NCBI RefSeq assembly: GCF_040675465.1
Contig: NZ_JBFAPA010000020.1
Location: forward strand, 1 to 64,000
Origin: Kibdelosporangium sp040675465
GTDB taxonomy: Bacteria; Actinomycetota; Actinomycetes; Mycobacteriales; Pseudonocardiaceae
Length of the DNA stretch: 64,000 nt
Direction: 5' to 3'
In this document: positions 25,496 through 34,173 of the stretch, piece by piece
How positions within the stretch are numbered: the first letter of the stretch is position 1
Layout: every line of letters starts with the position of its first letter
Notes under the pieces: model-generated
What the model was told of the DNA's origin: nothing
Database searches by the model: none
The model's input: only the letters and a program-made list of their open reading frames with translations
Position numbers and translations under genes: made by a program

Positions 25496-27619
25496 CTAGG
25501 GCTCGAGGTCGCGGAGGTCGACGGGGCCCGCGTAGTAGGAGCCGACAGCGTGGTCGGCGCCTGCCGCGCGCCACCAGGCGGCTTGTTCGGGCGTCTCGAT
25601 GCCGTCGACGGTGACCTGAACGCCGGCGGCGTGGGCGACGTCGAGGAGATCCATCAGGGCCTGGCCGATCAGCGCGGACTTGCCCGACGCGTGCCGGTCC
25701 ACCAGCCGGCGGGAGATCCGGGCCGCCTGGACGGGGAGGTCCTCGAGGCACTCGATGTCGCCCGCCGCGCTGCCGAAGTCGTGCACGGCGGTGCCGATCC
25801 CGTTCTCCGCCAGCAGTTTCAAGTTGTCGACGGCTTCGCCCCGGTCGGCCAGCAGGACCCGGGCGGGCATGCCGACCTCCAGCAGGTCGGGTCCCAGACC
25901 GGTGTCGTTGAGGGTGGTGAGCACCGCGCCGACCAGGTCCGGGTCGCAGGCCTGGTTCGGGGTGAGGTCGATGACCAGCGGCGACGTCCGGGAGAACTCC
26001 GTGTTCCACCAATGGACCTGGGTGCACGCGTCGTCGAACAGGGTGTCCCGCAACGGGATGATCAGCCCGGTGTGCTCCGCGAGATCGAGTACGGCGGTGT
26101 GCGGGATGACGCCAGCCGTCTCGTGCTTCCACTGCAGCATGCCCTCGAAGCCGATCCGCACGCCGTCGGACAGGCGCACCAGCGGACGGCACGCCACGGT
26201 GATGTCGCCGAGTTCCAACGCGCCGGGCATCTCCGCGGTGAGGCTGAAGCGTTCGCGGTCGCGGCGGTCGGCGTCGCGGTCGAACAGACCCCATTGGCGG
26301 CGGCCGTTCACCTTCGCGCGCCGCAACGTCATGTCGGCCGTGCGCAGCAGTTCGGTGACGTCCGCGTCGGCGGGCGGCCGGTGCACGACGCCGATGCTCG
26401 CCGAGGCGGCGACCCCGTGGCCCTCGAAGTAGATCGGCTCGGCCAGTTCGGTGTTGATGCTGGCGATGGTGGCCACCACATCCGGTGTGGTGTCGGAGTT
26501 CTCCACCAGGATCGCGAACTCGTCGCCGTCGAACCGGGCGACCATCGCGTTCTCCCCGGCCACCACGGCCTTCAGCCGCTGCGCCACGTTCATCAGCACC
26601 CGGTCGCCGACGCTGCGGCCCAGGCCGTCGGTGATCATCGAGAACGCGTCCAGGTCCAGGTGGTACAGGGTCGCGCCGGTCTTCGGGTTCGCCTGGCGCA
26701 GCACGCTTTCCATCCGCGTGGTGAAGTACTGCCGGTTCGGCAGGCCGGTCAGCACGTCGTGCAGCGACTGGTGGCTCAACTGGGCCTGCAGCAACGACAT
26801 CTCGGTCTCGTCGTGCACGGTCACCAGCAGCTGCGCCGGATCCCGCAGCACGGTCAGCCGCACCGACGCTCGCACCGCCTCGCCGTCCTTGCGGATCAGC
26901 CGCCGCTGCTGGTGCAGCCGTTCCATCCAGCCGTCCACGAGGTCCTTGGCCGCCGCCTGGATGAACGGCACCTCGTCCGGGTCGACGACGTCGTAGAACG
27001 TCAGCGCCGCCAGCTCTTCGGCCGACCGGTCCAGCATCACGGTCAGCGCCTCGTTGCAGCGCAGGAACGCCCCGTGCAGGTCCAGCACCGCGATACCGGT
27101 CGAGCTGGAGGCCATCACCGCGTCGAACCGCGCCTCGGCCGCCCGCAGGTGCCGCTGCCGGTCCGCGCCCGCGCGCAGCAGCGCGTCCTTGAGGTCCTCC
27201 TGCTGCTTGAACACGAACTGCCGGGCGGCCTCGGTGTAGTCGTTGGTCAGCACGCCGAGGACCTGCACGGCGCGGTCGATGTGCCGCCCGTCGCGGCGGA
27301 TCAGCTCCTGCTCGGTCAGCAACGCCTTGCCCAGCACGTCCACCGACCGCCGCAGGCTCATCGGGCCGGTGCAGCGCATCTGGACCAGGCGGGCGCCCAC
27401 GCCCAGCACCTTCTCCGGGTCGAACGGCTCGCTCAGCGCCGCGTCGAACACGGTCTCGACCATCTCGCGCATCGCCGCGTCGATCTCCGGCTGGGACATC
27501 GGCAGGTACGCGGTGGAGCTGATCAGGTACGCCCACTTGCGCGCGACCCTGGACCGGGCCCGGGCATGGTCGGCCGCCGGTCTGGCGGGCTCAGGCGCGT
27601 CGTGGAGCGGTGAGGTCAT
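25496..27619 (-). CDS. PAS-GGDEF-EAL signalling protein, degenerate EAL
   Basis: 707 aa, cytosolic. A helical N-terminal region (about 1-170) without clear homology is followed by PAS (about 180-310), GGDEF (about 325-490) and EAL (about 500-700). The GGDEF signature reads RFDGDEF (364-368), so the first Gly is Asp; diguanylate cyclase activity is possible but unproven. The EAL motif is EGM (Glu492), and the downstream Asn/Asp metal ligands look altered (VIDLTPNQA), so phosphodiesterase activity is doubtful. ATG 27619 is chosen; the longer frame encodes non-protein-like text. A weak phased GTGTAC motif lies about 150 bp upstream. Confidence 0.88.
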   Translation of the reverse strand: MTSPLHDAPEPARPAADHARARSRVARKWAYLISSTAYLPMSQPEIDAAMREMVETVFDAALSEPFDPEKVLGVGARLVQMRCTGPMSLRRSVDVLGKALLTEQELIRRDGRHIDRAVQVLGVLTNDYTEAARQFVFKQQEDLKDALLRAGADRQRHLRAAEARFDAVMASSSTGIAVLDLHGAFLRCNEALTVMLDRSAEELAALTFYDVVDPDEVPFIQAAAKDLVDGWMERLHQQRRLIRKDGEAVRASVRLTVLRDPAQLLVTVHDETEMSLLQAQLSHQSLHDVLTGLPNRQYFTTRMESVLRQANPKTGATLYHLDLDAFSMITDGLGRSVGDRVLMNVAQRLKAVVAGENAMVARFDGDEFAILVENSDTTPDVVATIASINTELAEPIYFEGHGVAASASIGVVHRPPADADVTELLRTADMTLRRAKVNGRRQWGLFDRDADRRDRERFSLTAEMPGALELGDITVACRPLVRLSDGVRIGFEGMLQWKHETAGVIPHTAVLDLAEHTGLIIPLRDTLFDDACTQVHWWNTEFSRTSPLVIDLTPNQACDPDLVGAVLTTLNDTGLGPDLLEVGMPARVLLADRGEAVDNLKLLAENGIGTAVHDFGSAAGDIECLEDLPVQAARISRRLVDRHASGKSALIGQALMDLLDVAHAAGVQVTVDGIETPEQAAWWRAAGADHAVGSYYAGPVDLRDLEP

Positions 27620-27888
27620 GTCCTCTGCCCAGTGTTTCTGGGGACTGAAGTCTGGGGGAAACGTCTTGGTGTGACTGGGGTTGCAGCCACTCCGTGGCGG
27701 CGAGCGTACCCATTTCCGGTCAAGATCGGCCGAACCTGGGAGCGGTTCCCTCGATCGGGTGAATAAAACGTGTACTGCCGGTGTGAGTGAATCGCGCCTG
27801 ATGAGACCAGGTGTGGGAAATTCCTGCGCCACAGTAGGAACTGACAGGAACCCGCCGTGGGCACGTCATCGACGCTGAGTGACCTTCG

Positions 27889-28731
27889 TCACTCGGCGCG
27901 GGACACCGTGATCCCGACCGCGCCCGGGCCGACGTGCACGCCGATCGCCGACGAGACCTCGGTGATGACGGCCTCGCGCGCCTGCGGCAACCGCGGCTTC
28001 AGCTCGTCCAGGATCGTTGTGGCGCGCGGGATGTTGCCGAAGTGCTCGACCGCGATGTCCACCATGCCGTCGCCCGCGCGGGAGACCGCGGTCTCGACCA
28101 TCCGGCGCAGCGCCCGTTCCGAGCCGAAACCCTTGTCCTGTGGCGCGATCTCGCCTTCATGCACGGTGAGCACCGGCTTGAGCGACAGGGCGTTGCCGAC
28201 CAGCGCGGCCGCGGCGCCGATCTTTCCCCCGCGCCGCAAGTACTCCAGCGTGTCCACATAGATCAGCTCGGACGAGGCCCGGCAGCGCTTCACCGCGGCG
28301 TCGATCACCCGGCGCGGGTTGCCGCCCGCGCCCGCCACGCGGGCCGCCGCCAGCACGGCATAACCCAAGCTCATCCCGCAGGTCGCGGAATCCACGATAT
28401 GGATGGGAATGCGCATCTGCGCCGCCGCGCGGCTGGCCGCCTTGCAGGTCTCGGACATGCGCGAGGACACGTGGATCGACACGATCGCGTCGGCGCTCTG
28501 TGCCACCTGCTGGTACAGCCGGTAGAAGGTGGCCGGGTCGGGTGGCGCGGTCTGCACGGGCGTCCGGTTCTTCAGGGCGTGCACCAGGTGCTCGTTGGGC
28601 ACGAACGCCTCCTCGGCGACGTGGTCACCGATCCGGATCTGGATCTGGGCGATCGACACCCCCCACTGCCTGGCCAGATCCGGGGGAAGGCAAGCGGTCG
28701 AGTCGGTCACTACTGCTACACGGCCGTGCAT
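27889..28731 (-). CDS. DegV family fatty-acid-binding protein
   Basis: 280 aa. The N-terminal VAVVTDSTACLPPDLA motif, SSRMSETCKAA, IHIVDSATCGMSLG and the C-terminal HFGNIPRA are hallmarks of DegV proteins, which bind a single fatty acid and in Firmicutes (FakB) present it to a kinase. No FakA-like kinase is in the window. Divergent from etfBA over 243 bp; an operator-like palindrome lies in between. Confidence 0.9.
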   Translation of the reverse strand: MHGRVAVVTDSTACLPPDLARQWGVSIAQIQIRIGDHVAEEAFVPNEHLVHALKNRTPVQTAPPDPATFYRLYQQVAQSADAIVSIHVSSRMSETCKAASRAAAQMRIPIHIVDSATCGMSLGYAVLAAARVAGAGGNPRRVIDAAVKRCRASSELIYVDTLEYLRRGGKIGAAAALVGNALSLKPVLTVHEGEIAPQDKGFGSERALRRMVETAVSRAGDGMVDIAVEHFGNIPRATTILDELKPRLPQAREAVITEVSSAIGVHVGPGAVGITVSRAE

Positions 28732-28855
28732 AGGAAGCCAGACTAATGGTTATCACCCGGATGGACGCAACCGTGTTGGTCCTTCACTGCGCCCAACCGT
28801 TTCCATCGCACGTCAAGCGGTCGGGTGAGTACTGTCACGCCATACCATTCACACA

Positions 28856-28883
28856 AGCTATGCTACTCGTTAGTAACATAGCT
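28856..28883. promoter_or_regulatory. Near-perfect 28-bp inverted repeat upstream of etfB
   Basis: The outer arms AGCTATG and CATAGCT match perfectly; the inner TAC...GTA also pair, with one mismatch between and a 6-nt centre. The core resembles TetR-type fatty-acid operators (TTACTnnnnAGTAA-like). It overlaps a possible -10 element TATGCT, 92 bp upstream of etfB. Confidence 0.6.
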
Positions 28884-28974
28884 GGGTGTCGCAGGCCACC
28901 ATGCCGGGGGTGGGTCGACATGGGAGTCTCTCTATCAGCACAGACAGCAGTACGTGGGAGGTCGAAGAAGACCC

Positions 28975-29760
28975 ATGCCTAACATCGTTGTCCTGGTCAA
29001 GCAGGTGCCCGACACCTACTCCGAGCGCAGGCTCGCGAGTGCTGACCACACTCTGGACCGTGCGTCGGCTGACGCCGTGCTCGACGAGATCAACGAGCGC
29101 GCCGTCGAGGAGGCCCTGCAGATCAAGGAGGCGCAGGGCGGCGAGGTGACGGTGCTGACCGCCGGCCCCGAGCGGGCCACCGACGCGATCCGCAAGGCCC
29201 TGTCGATGGGCGCGGACAAGGCCGTGCACGTCAGCGACGAGTCGCTGCACGGCGCCGACATCATCCAGACCGCCAAGGTGCTCGCCAAGGCGATCGGCAC
29301 CATCGAGGGCTACGACCTCGTCATCGCCGGCAACGAGTCGACCGACGGCGTCGGCGGCGCGATCCCCGCGATGCTCGCCGAGCTGCTCGGCCTGCCGCAG
29401 CTCACCCACGCCCGCAAGGTCGAGATCGACGGCACGAGCGTGAAGGTGGAGCGCGAGACCGACACCGGCCGCACCTTCCTCGAGGCGAGCCTGCCCGCGG
29501 TGGTCAGCGTCGGCGAGAAGATCAACGAGCCGCGCTACCCGTCCTTCAAGGGCATCATGGCCGCCAAGAAGAAGCCGGTCAGCACGCTGACCGTGGCGGA
29601 CCTCGGCATCGACGCGGGTGAGGTCGGCCTGGCGAACGCGTTCACGGCGGTGTCCGAGTCCGCGCCCAAGCCGCCGCGCTCGGCCGGTCAGCAGGTCACC
29701 GACGAGGGCGACGGCGGTTCCAAGATCGCCGAGTACCTCGTGTCCCAGAAGCTCATCTGA
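28975..29760 (+). CDS. etfB: Electron transfer flavoprotein, beta subunit
   Basis: 261 aa. Partners with EtfA to accept electrons from acyl-CoA dehydrogenases and pass them to the quinone pool. Typical features are NIVVLVKQVPDTY at the N-terminus, the AMP-binding signature VIAGNESTDGVGGAIPAMLAE and EPRYPSFKGIMAAKKK. ATG 28975 fits the family start. The etfB-etfA order with 31 bp between matches Rv3029c-Rv3028c. No acyl-CoA dehydrogenase is adjacent, so it is likely a general housekeeping ETF. Confidence 0.95.
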   Translation: MPNIVVLVKQVPDTYSERRLASADHTLDRASADAVLDEINERAVEEALQIKEAQGGEVTVLTAGPERATDAIRKALSMGADKAVHVSDESLHGADIIQTAKVLAKAIGTIEGYDLVIAGNESTDGVGGAIPAMLAELLGLPQLTHARKVEIDGTSVKVERETDTGRTFLEASLPAVVSVGEKINEPRYPSFKGIMAAKKKPVSTLTVADLGIDAGEVGLANAFTAVSESAPKPPRSAGQQVTDEGDGGSKIAEYLVSQKLI

Positions 29761-29791
29761 CGAGCCGTACGAGCGAGGAGGAAACCAAGTC

Positions 29792-30751
29792 ATGGCAGAG
29801 GTTCTGGTCCTCGTCGACGAACTCGACGGCGAGGTCAAGAAGGTCACGTTCGAGCTGCTCACCGCCGCTCGCCGGCTCGGTGAGCCGTCGGCCGTCGTCG
29901 TCGGCACGCCCGGCACCGCCGGCAAGATCAAGGACGCGCTGGCGTCCTACGGTGCCGCCAAGGTCTACGTGGCCGAGTCCGACGAGGCCGCCGGCTACCT
30001 GGTGACCCCGAAGGTCGACGTCCTGGCCGCCCTGGTGGCCCAGACGTCGCCGGCGGCCGTGCTGGTCGCCGCGACCGCGGAGGGCAAGGAGGTGTCCGGG
30101 CGCCTGGCGATCCGGCTGGGCTCCGGTCTGCTCTACGACGCGGTCGACGTGGACGGCGAGGGCGTCACCACGCACTCGGTGTTCGGTGGCGCGTTCACCG
30201 CGAAGGCCAAGGCCACCAAGGGTGTCCCGGTCATCTCGCTGCGCGCGGGCGCGGTCGAGCCGGAGCGGGCGGACGGTGCGGCGGCCGAGGAAACCGTTGA
30301 GGTGCCCGCGGTCGACGCCGCCAAGGCCACCAGGATCACCGGCACCGAGCCGGTCGTCGGTGGCGACCGCCCGGAGCTCACCGAGGCCTCGGTGGTCGTG
30401 TCCGGCGGCCGTGGTGTGGGCAGCGCGGAGAGCTTCTCGGTCGTCGAGGCGCTCGCCGACGCGCTCGGTGGTGCCGTGGGCGCGTCGCGTGCCGCGGTCG
30501 ACTCCGGCTACTACCCGCACCAGTTCCAGGTCGGCCAGACCGGCAAGACGGTGTCCCCGCAGCTGTACATCGCGCTGGGCATCTCGGGTGCGATCCAGCA
30601 CCGCGCCGGAATGCAGACCTCGAAGACGATCATCGCGGTGAACAAGGACGCCGAGGCGCCGATCTTCGAAATCGCCGACTACGGTGTCGTCGGTGATCTT
30701 TTCCAGGTCGCGCCGCAACTGACCGAAGAGGTCGCCAAGCGCAAGGGCTGA
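29792..30751 (+). CDS. etfA: Electron transfer flavoprotein, alpha subunit
   Basis: 319 aa. It carries the FAD of the ETF heterodimer. The C-terminal FAD motif is intact: SGGRGVGSAESF, VDSGYYPHQFQVGQTGKTV, YIALGISGAIQHRAG and NKDAEAPIFEIADYGVVGD. Start ATG 29792 with a gaggagg site 7-8 nt upstream. A clear rho-independent terminator follows, so etfBA is probably bicistronic. Confidence 0.96.
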   Translation: MAEVLVLVDELDGEVKKVTFELLTAARRLGEPSAVVVGTPGTAGKIKDALASYGAAKVYVAESDEAAGYLVTPKVDVLAALVAQTSPAAVLVAATAEGKEVSGRLAIRLGSGLLYDAVDVDGEGVTTHSVFGGAFTAKAKATKGVPVISLRAGAVEPERADGAAAEETVEVPAVDAAKATRITGTEPVVGGDRPELTEASVVVSGGRGVGSAESFSVVEALADALGGAVGASRAAVDSGYYPHQFQVGQTGKTVSPQLYIALGISGAIQHRAGMQTSKTIIAVNKDAEAPIFEIADYGVVGDLFQVAPQLTEEVAKRKG

Positions 30752-30782
30752 CTGGTCCACAGATCGACACAGCAGGTCATCG

Positions 30783-30830
30783 GGCGTGCGCGGGAAGTTC
30801 GTCTTTCCGCGCACGCCTCTTTTTATTCCC
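30783..30830 (+). terminator. Rho-independent terminator of etfBA
   Basis: An 11-bp perfect stem (ggcgtgcgcgg / ccgcgcacgcc) closed by a short loop and followed directly by tctttttatt. The T-run is unusual and convincing for this GC-rich DNA. Confidence 0.9.
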
Positions 30831-30966
30831 GCTCCTCGCTTAAAGTGATCTTGCTCGCGGCGTCGTCCTTCAGGGTGACCCCGTCTCAGGGTATTCACCT
30901 ATTTTCCACTGATGAGTCAGAAAGTCGGCTTGTCGAAGGTCATCTGGCGCGGGTAGAACGAGTGCC

Positions 30967-31749
30967 ATGACTCAGGCGCAGGTGCTCGTCAGTACCGCCA
31001 CCGCAGGGACCGAGCTGGCGGAGGACGCCCCCCGGTACTCGATGCTGCTGGCGAGAGAGGGCGACGAGGTCGTCGCCGCTCAGCGCCTCCGGCACCAGGT
31101 GTTCGCCGGCGAGATGGGCGCCACGCTGCACTCGCCCACACCGGGCCTGGACATCGACGAGTTCGACGAGTTCTGCGACCACCTCGTGGTGCGCGAGGAC
31201 CGCACCGGCGAGATCGTCAGCACCTACCGGATGCTGCCGCCGGACCGGGCCGCGCAGGCCGGGAAGCTGTACTCGGAGACCGAGTTCGACCTCAGCGCGC
31301 TGGCGACGCTGTTGCCCGGCGTGGTCGAGACCGGCCGGTCCTGCGTGCACCCCGACCACCGCACCGGCGCCGTGGTGAGCCTGATGTGGGCCGGCATCGC
31401 CCGGTACATGCTGCTCACCGGCCGCACGATGCTCGCGGGCTGCGCCTCGGTGCCGCTCGCCGACGGTGGCAACCTGGCCGCCGCGGTCTGGAACATGGTG
31501 CGCGACAACCACTTGTCACCGCCCGAGTACCGGGTGCGCCCGCTGCACCCGTGGCAGCCGGACGGGATCCGTCCCGCGCCGCGCACACTGGTCCCGCCGC
31601 TGCTCAAGGGGTACCTGCGGCTGGGCGCGTGGGTCTGCGGGCCACCCGCGCTGGACGCCGACTTCGGCGTCGCCGACCTGTTCGTCCTTCTCGACATCGA
31701 GAAGGTTGATCCGCGATACGTGAAGTTCTTCCTGGGGGAGCAAGGGTGA
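30967..31749 (+). CDS. GNAT-type N-acyltransferase (OlsB-like)
   Basis: 260 aa, hemolysin-like GNAT fold. AAQRLRHQVFAGEMG, LDIDEFDEFCDHLVV and VETGRSCVHPDHRTGAVV are characteristic of OlsB-type acyl-ACP-dependent N-acyltransferases. Coupled by GTGA to a PlsC-type acyltransferase, as in OlsB-OlsA pairs that make ornithine lipids, but the amino-acid acceptor is not shown here. Positional counterpart of Rv3027c. A TAGAAC element about 12 bp before the ATG may be the -10. Confidence 0.85.
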   Translation: MTQAQVLVSTATAGTELAEDAPRYSMLLAREGDEVVAAQRLRHQVFAGEMGATLHSPTPGLDIDEFDEFCDHLVVREDRTGEIVSTYRMLPPDRAAQAGKLYSETEFDLSALATLLPGVVETGRSCVHPDHRTGAVVSLMWAGIARYMLLTGRTMLAGCASVPLADGGNLAAAVWNMVRDNHLSPPEYRVRPLHPWQPDGIRPAPRTLVPPLLKGYLRLGAWVCGPPALDADFGVADLFVLLDIEKVDPRYVKFFLGEQG

Positions 31750-32612
31750 GGGGACACCTCTGGCAGCCGGAGTCACCGTGTGGCACGAGCTGCATGTCTG
31801 GACACGTGCCCACGGTCGGGCGGATCCGGCGCACGACGCGGCTCTGGCGAGCCATCGCCGTGCTGCTGACCGGCCCGTTCCTGGCGATGGGCATGCCGTT
31901 CTACAGCAAGAAGACGCGCGAGAGCGTGGTCCGGTGGTTCTTCCGCGGCATCGCGAAGTCCTTCGGCATCCGCTTCGAGGTGCACGGCGCGCACGTCCTG
32001 CATGAGTTCGCCGAGGCCGGGCGCGGTGGCCTGGTGGTGTCGAACCACATCTCGTGGCTGGACATCGTCGCCGTCAACGCGGTGCAGCCGATGCGCGCGC
32101 AGGCCAAGAAGGAGGTCGCCGGCTGGCCCATCATCGGCAAGCTGTCCACCGCCGCGCGCTCGGTCTACCTGGACCGCGAAAGCCTCCGCGCGCTGCCGGA
32201 CGCGGTGGACGAGCTGATGAAGGCCATGCGCGGCGGCTCGCTGGTGAACGTCTCGCCGGAGGGCACCACCTGGTGCGGCCTGGCCCGCGGCCGGTTCCGC
32301 CCGGCGATGTTCCAGGCGGCGATCGACGCCGACGTGCCGGTGATCCCGTTCGTGCTGCGCTACCGGCTGGAGGACGGCCGGGACACCACCGCACCGGCGT
32401 TCATCGGTGACGAGACCCTGATCACCTCACTCAAGCGCACCGCCCGCACCCGCGGCCTGGTGCTCGAGGTGCACGTGCTCGACCCGATCGAGCCGTCGCG
32501 CGCCAAGGATCGCCGCGAGCTGACCGAGATCACCCAGACGGCGGTGCGCGAGGTGCTCAGCCGCACGCAGACACTGCCCGAGTTCGAGCACCCCACCCTC
32601 CCGGTCGGCTGA
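31746..32612 (+). CDS. PlsC-type 1-acylglycerol-3-phosphate acyltransferase (OlsA-like)
   Basis: 288 aa. The acyltransferase HX4D motif is SNHISWLD (His101, Asp106), with the second motif VYLDRES and third VSPEGTTWCG. One or two N-terminal hydrophobic helices (about 35-52) probably anchor it to the membrane. The GTG start overlaps the GNAT stop by 4 nt. With its partner it could build a two-step acylated amino lipid, or simply make phosphatidate. Matches Rv3026c by position. Confidence 0.88.
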   Translation: MRGHLWQPESPCGTSCMSGHVPTVGRIRRTTRLWRAIAVLLTGPFLAMGMPFYSKKTRESVVRWFFRGIAKSFGIRFEVHGAHVLHEFAEAGRGGLVVSNHISWLDIVAVNAVQPMRAQAKKEVAGWPIIGKLSTAARSVYLDRESLRALPDAVDELMKAMRGGSLVNVSPEGTTWCGLARGRFRPAMFQAAIDADVPVIPFVLRYRLEDGRDTTAPAFIGDETLITSLKRTARTRGLVLEVHVLDPIEPSRAKDRRELTEITQTAVREVLSRTQTLPEFEHPTLPVG

Positions 32613-32652
32613 GGTTGACCTCCAACGCACTTGAGGTTGCACACTCGGACGC

Positions 32653-34032
32653 GTGACGTCGACCGAGGTTCGCCAGCGGGGAAGTGCTTTGTGGACACCC
32701 GACTACCGCGCGGTGTCCATCGGGATGACCCTGCTGGTGACCTTGGTCGCGTTCGAGAACCTCGGCGTGAACACGGCCATGCCGCGGATGGTGGCCGAGC
32801 TGCACGGCGAGGCGCTGTACTCGTGGCCGTTCACCGTGTTCCTGGTGACCAGCCTGATCGCCAACGTCCTGGCCGGGCGCCTGTGCGACACCCGTGGCCC
32901 GGCTTTCGGGCTGTACACCGGGGTTTCGCTGTTCCTGCTCGGGCTGGTCGTGGCGGGCACGGCGAGCTCCATGTGGATGTTGCTGATCGGGCGTGCGCTG
33001 CAGGGACTCGGCGGCGGCACCGAGTCGGTCGCGATGTACGTGATGATCGCGTACGTGTACCCGGAACGGTCGCAACCGGCGGTGTTCGGGTTGCTGAGTA
33101 CGGCTTGGGTACTGCCCTCCCTGGTCGGTCCCGCCGCTGCCGGTTTGGTGACTGAGCAGGCTTCGTGGCGGTGGGTGTTCCTGGGGCTCGTGCCGTTTTC
33201 GTTGGCGGGTGCGGCTTTGCTGTTGCCCGCGGTCCGGCGTTTGCCGGAAAGGGCTCCCGCGGGGCCTGGGAAACGCGGTCTCGCTGTGTCCGCTGTTGTT
33301 GCGGCCGTGGGGATTTCGGCGCTGGCTTGGGCCGCTGAGCATCCTTCGGTGTCTTCTTTGGTTCTGGGCATCGCGGGTTTGGCCGTGCTCGCGCCTTCTT
33401 TGTTGCGGCTGTTTCCGTCCGGGACGTTGCGGGCCCGGCGTGGGCTGCCGGTCACGATTCTGGCCCGTGGTCTGCTCGCGGGTGCTTACACCGCCATTGA
33501 GGTCTACGTGACACTGAACCTGACCGCCGTGCAAGGGTTCACGCCGTTGACCGCCGGGCTTCCGTTGACCTTCGGGGCTTTGGCGTGGTCGGCGACCGCG
33601 TTCATCCCGGCGCGCAACGTGGATGTCTCGCGGTGGGTGTTCGTGCGGTGGGGACTGGGCCTGCTCGCGGTCGGGTCCGCGGCGATGGTCGTGGTCAGCT
33701 CGCTGCCGGGATGGGGCTGGTTCACTTACGTGGCTTGGGTGATCGCCAGCGCTGGAATGGGCTTCGCCTACTCCAGCCTGAGTGTGTTGACGATCCGGTT
33801 CTCCGAGCCGAACGAGCAGGGCGCGAACGCGGCGTCGCTGCAGGTCTCCGAACGCGTCTTCAGCGCCGTTTTCGTTGGCGTGGGCGGGGTTCTGCTGGCC
33901 CTGCTCGCCTCACCGCAGCACCCGACCCCAGCCATGGTGGTGCTGGACCTCGCCATGGCCGGGGTCGCGTTGCTCGGTGTGCTACTGGTCCGACCCGGTC
34001 GGGTGGCCGTCCCTGGGGGTACCGCCACCTGA
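32653..34032 (+). CDS. MFS transporter (drug:H+ antiporter type)
   Basis: 459 aa, about 12-14 transmembrane helices. LIGRALQGLGGGTESVAMYV resembles the GRxxQGxGgg signature of drug-efflux MFS proteins (EmrB/QacA or related). GTG start 41 bp after the acyltransferase gene. Two strong hairpins follow. Substrate unknown; this gene is not part of the mycobacterial synteny as I recall it. Confidence 0.88.
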   Translation: MTSTEVRQRGSALWTPDYRAVSIGMTLLVTLVAFENLGVNTAMPRMVAELHGEALYSWPFTVFLVTSLIANVLAGRLCDTRGPAFGLYTGVSLFLLGLVVAGTASSMWMLLIGRALQGLGGGTESVAMYVMIAYVYPERSQPAVFGLLSTAWVLPSLVGPAAAGLVTEQASWRWVFLGLVPFSLAGAALLLPAVRRLPERAPAGPGKRGLAVSAVVAAVGISALAWAAEHPSVSSLVLGIAGLAVLAPSLLRLFPSGTLRARRGLPVTILARGLLAGAYTAIEVYVTLNLTAVQGFTPLTAGLPLTFGALAWSATAFIPARNVDVSRWVFVRWGLGLLAVGSAAMVVVSSLPGWGWFTYVAWVIASAGMGFAYSSLSVLTIRFSEPNEQGANAASLQVSERVFSAVFVGVGGVLLALLASPQHPTPAMVVLDLAMAGVALLGVLLVRPGRVAVPGGTAT

Positions 34033-34038
34033 TGACTC

Positions 34039-34087
34039 ACCCCTCGTGCACCGGGTTTCTCCGCTCCGACACCCGTGCACGAGGGGT
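34039..34087. terminator. Hairpin terminator 1 after the MFS gene
   Basis: A 13-bp perfect stem (acccctcgtgcac / gtgcacgaggggt) with a 23-nt loop, starting 7 bp after the MFS stop. Confidence 0.75.
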
Positions 34088-34092
34088 GTCCA

Positions 34093-34120
34093 GCCGCCCG
34101 GGGGTAAGCCCCCGGGCGGC
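34093..34120. terminator. Hairpin terminator 2, bidirectional
   Basis: A 12-bp stem (gccgcccggggg / ccccgggcggc plus one pair) with a taag loop, between convergent genes. A T-rich stretch follows on the plus strand. Confidence 0.8.
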
Positions 34121-34136
34121 TGCTGTGTCCATTTTG

Positions 34137-34173
34137 TTCAGTGCTAGTTCAGTGCTAGTTCAGTGCTAGTTCA
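34137..34173. repeat. 11-bp triple repeat over a stop codon
   Basis: ttcagtgctag occurs three times head-to-tail from 34137, with a fourth partial copy. On the minus strand each copy carries TAG, so the stop codon of the leftward sugar dehydrogenase gene is repeated; read-through would meet stops in other frames. May be recent slippage. Confidence 0.85.

Noticed and set aside
27759..27786. Sixth copy of the phased GTATAC motif
   Set aside because: GTGAAT, GTGTAC and GTGTGA keep the 11-bp step, but only about half the bases match; kept only as a remark.
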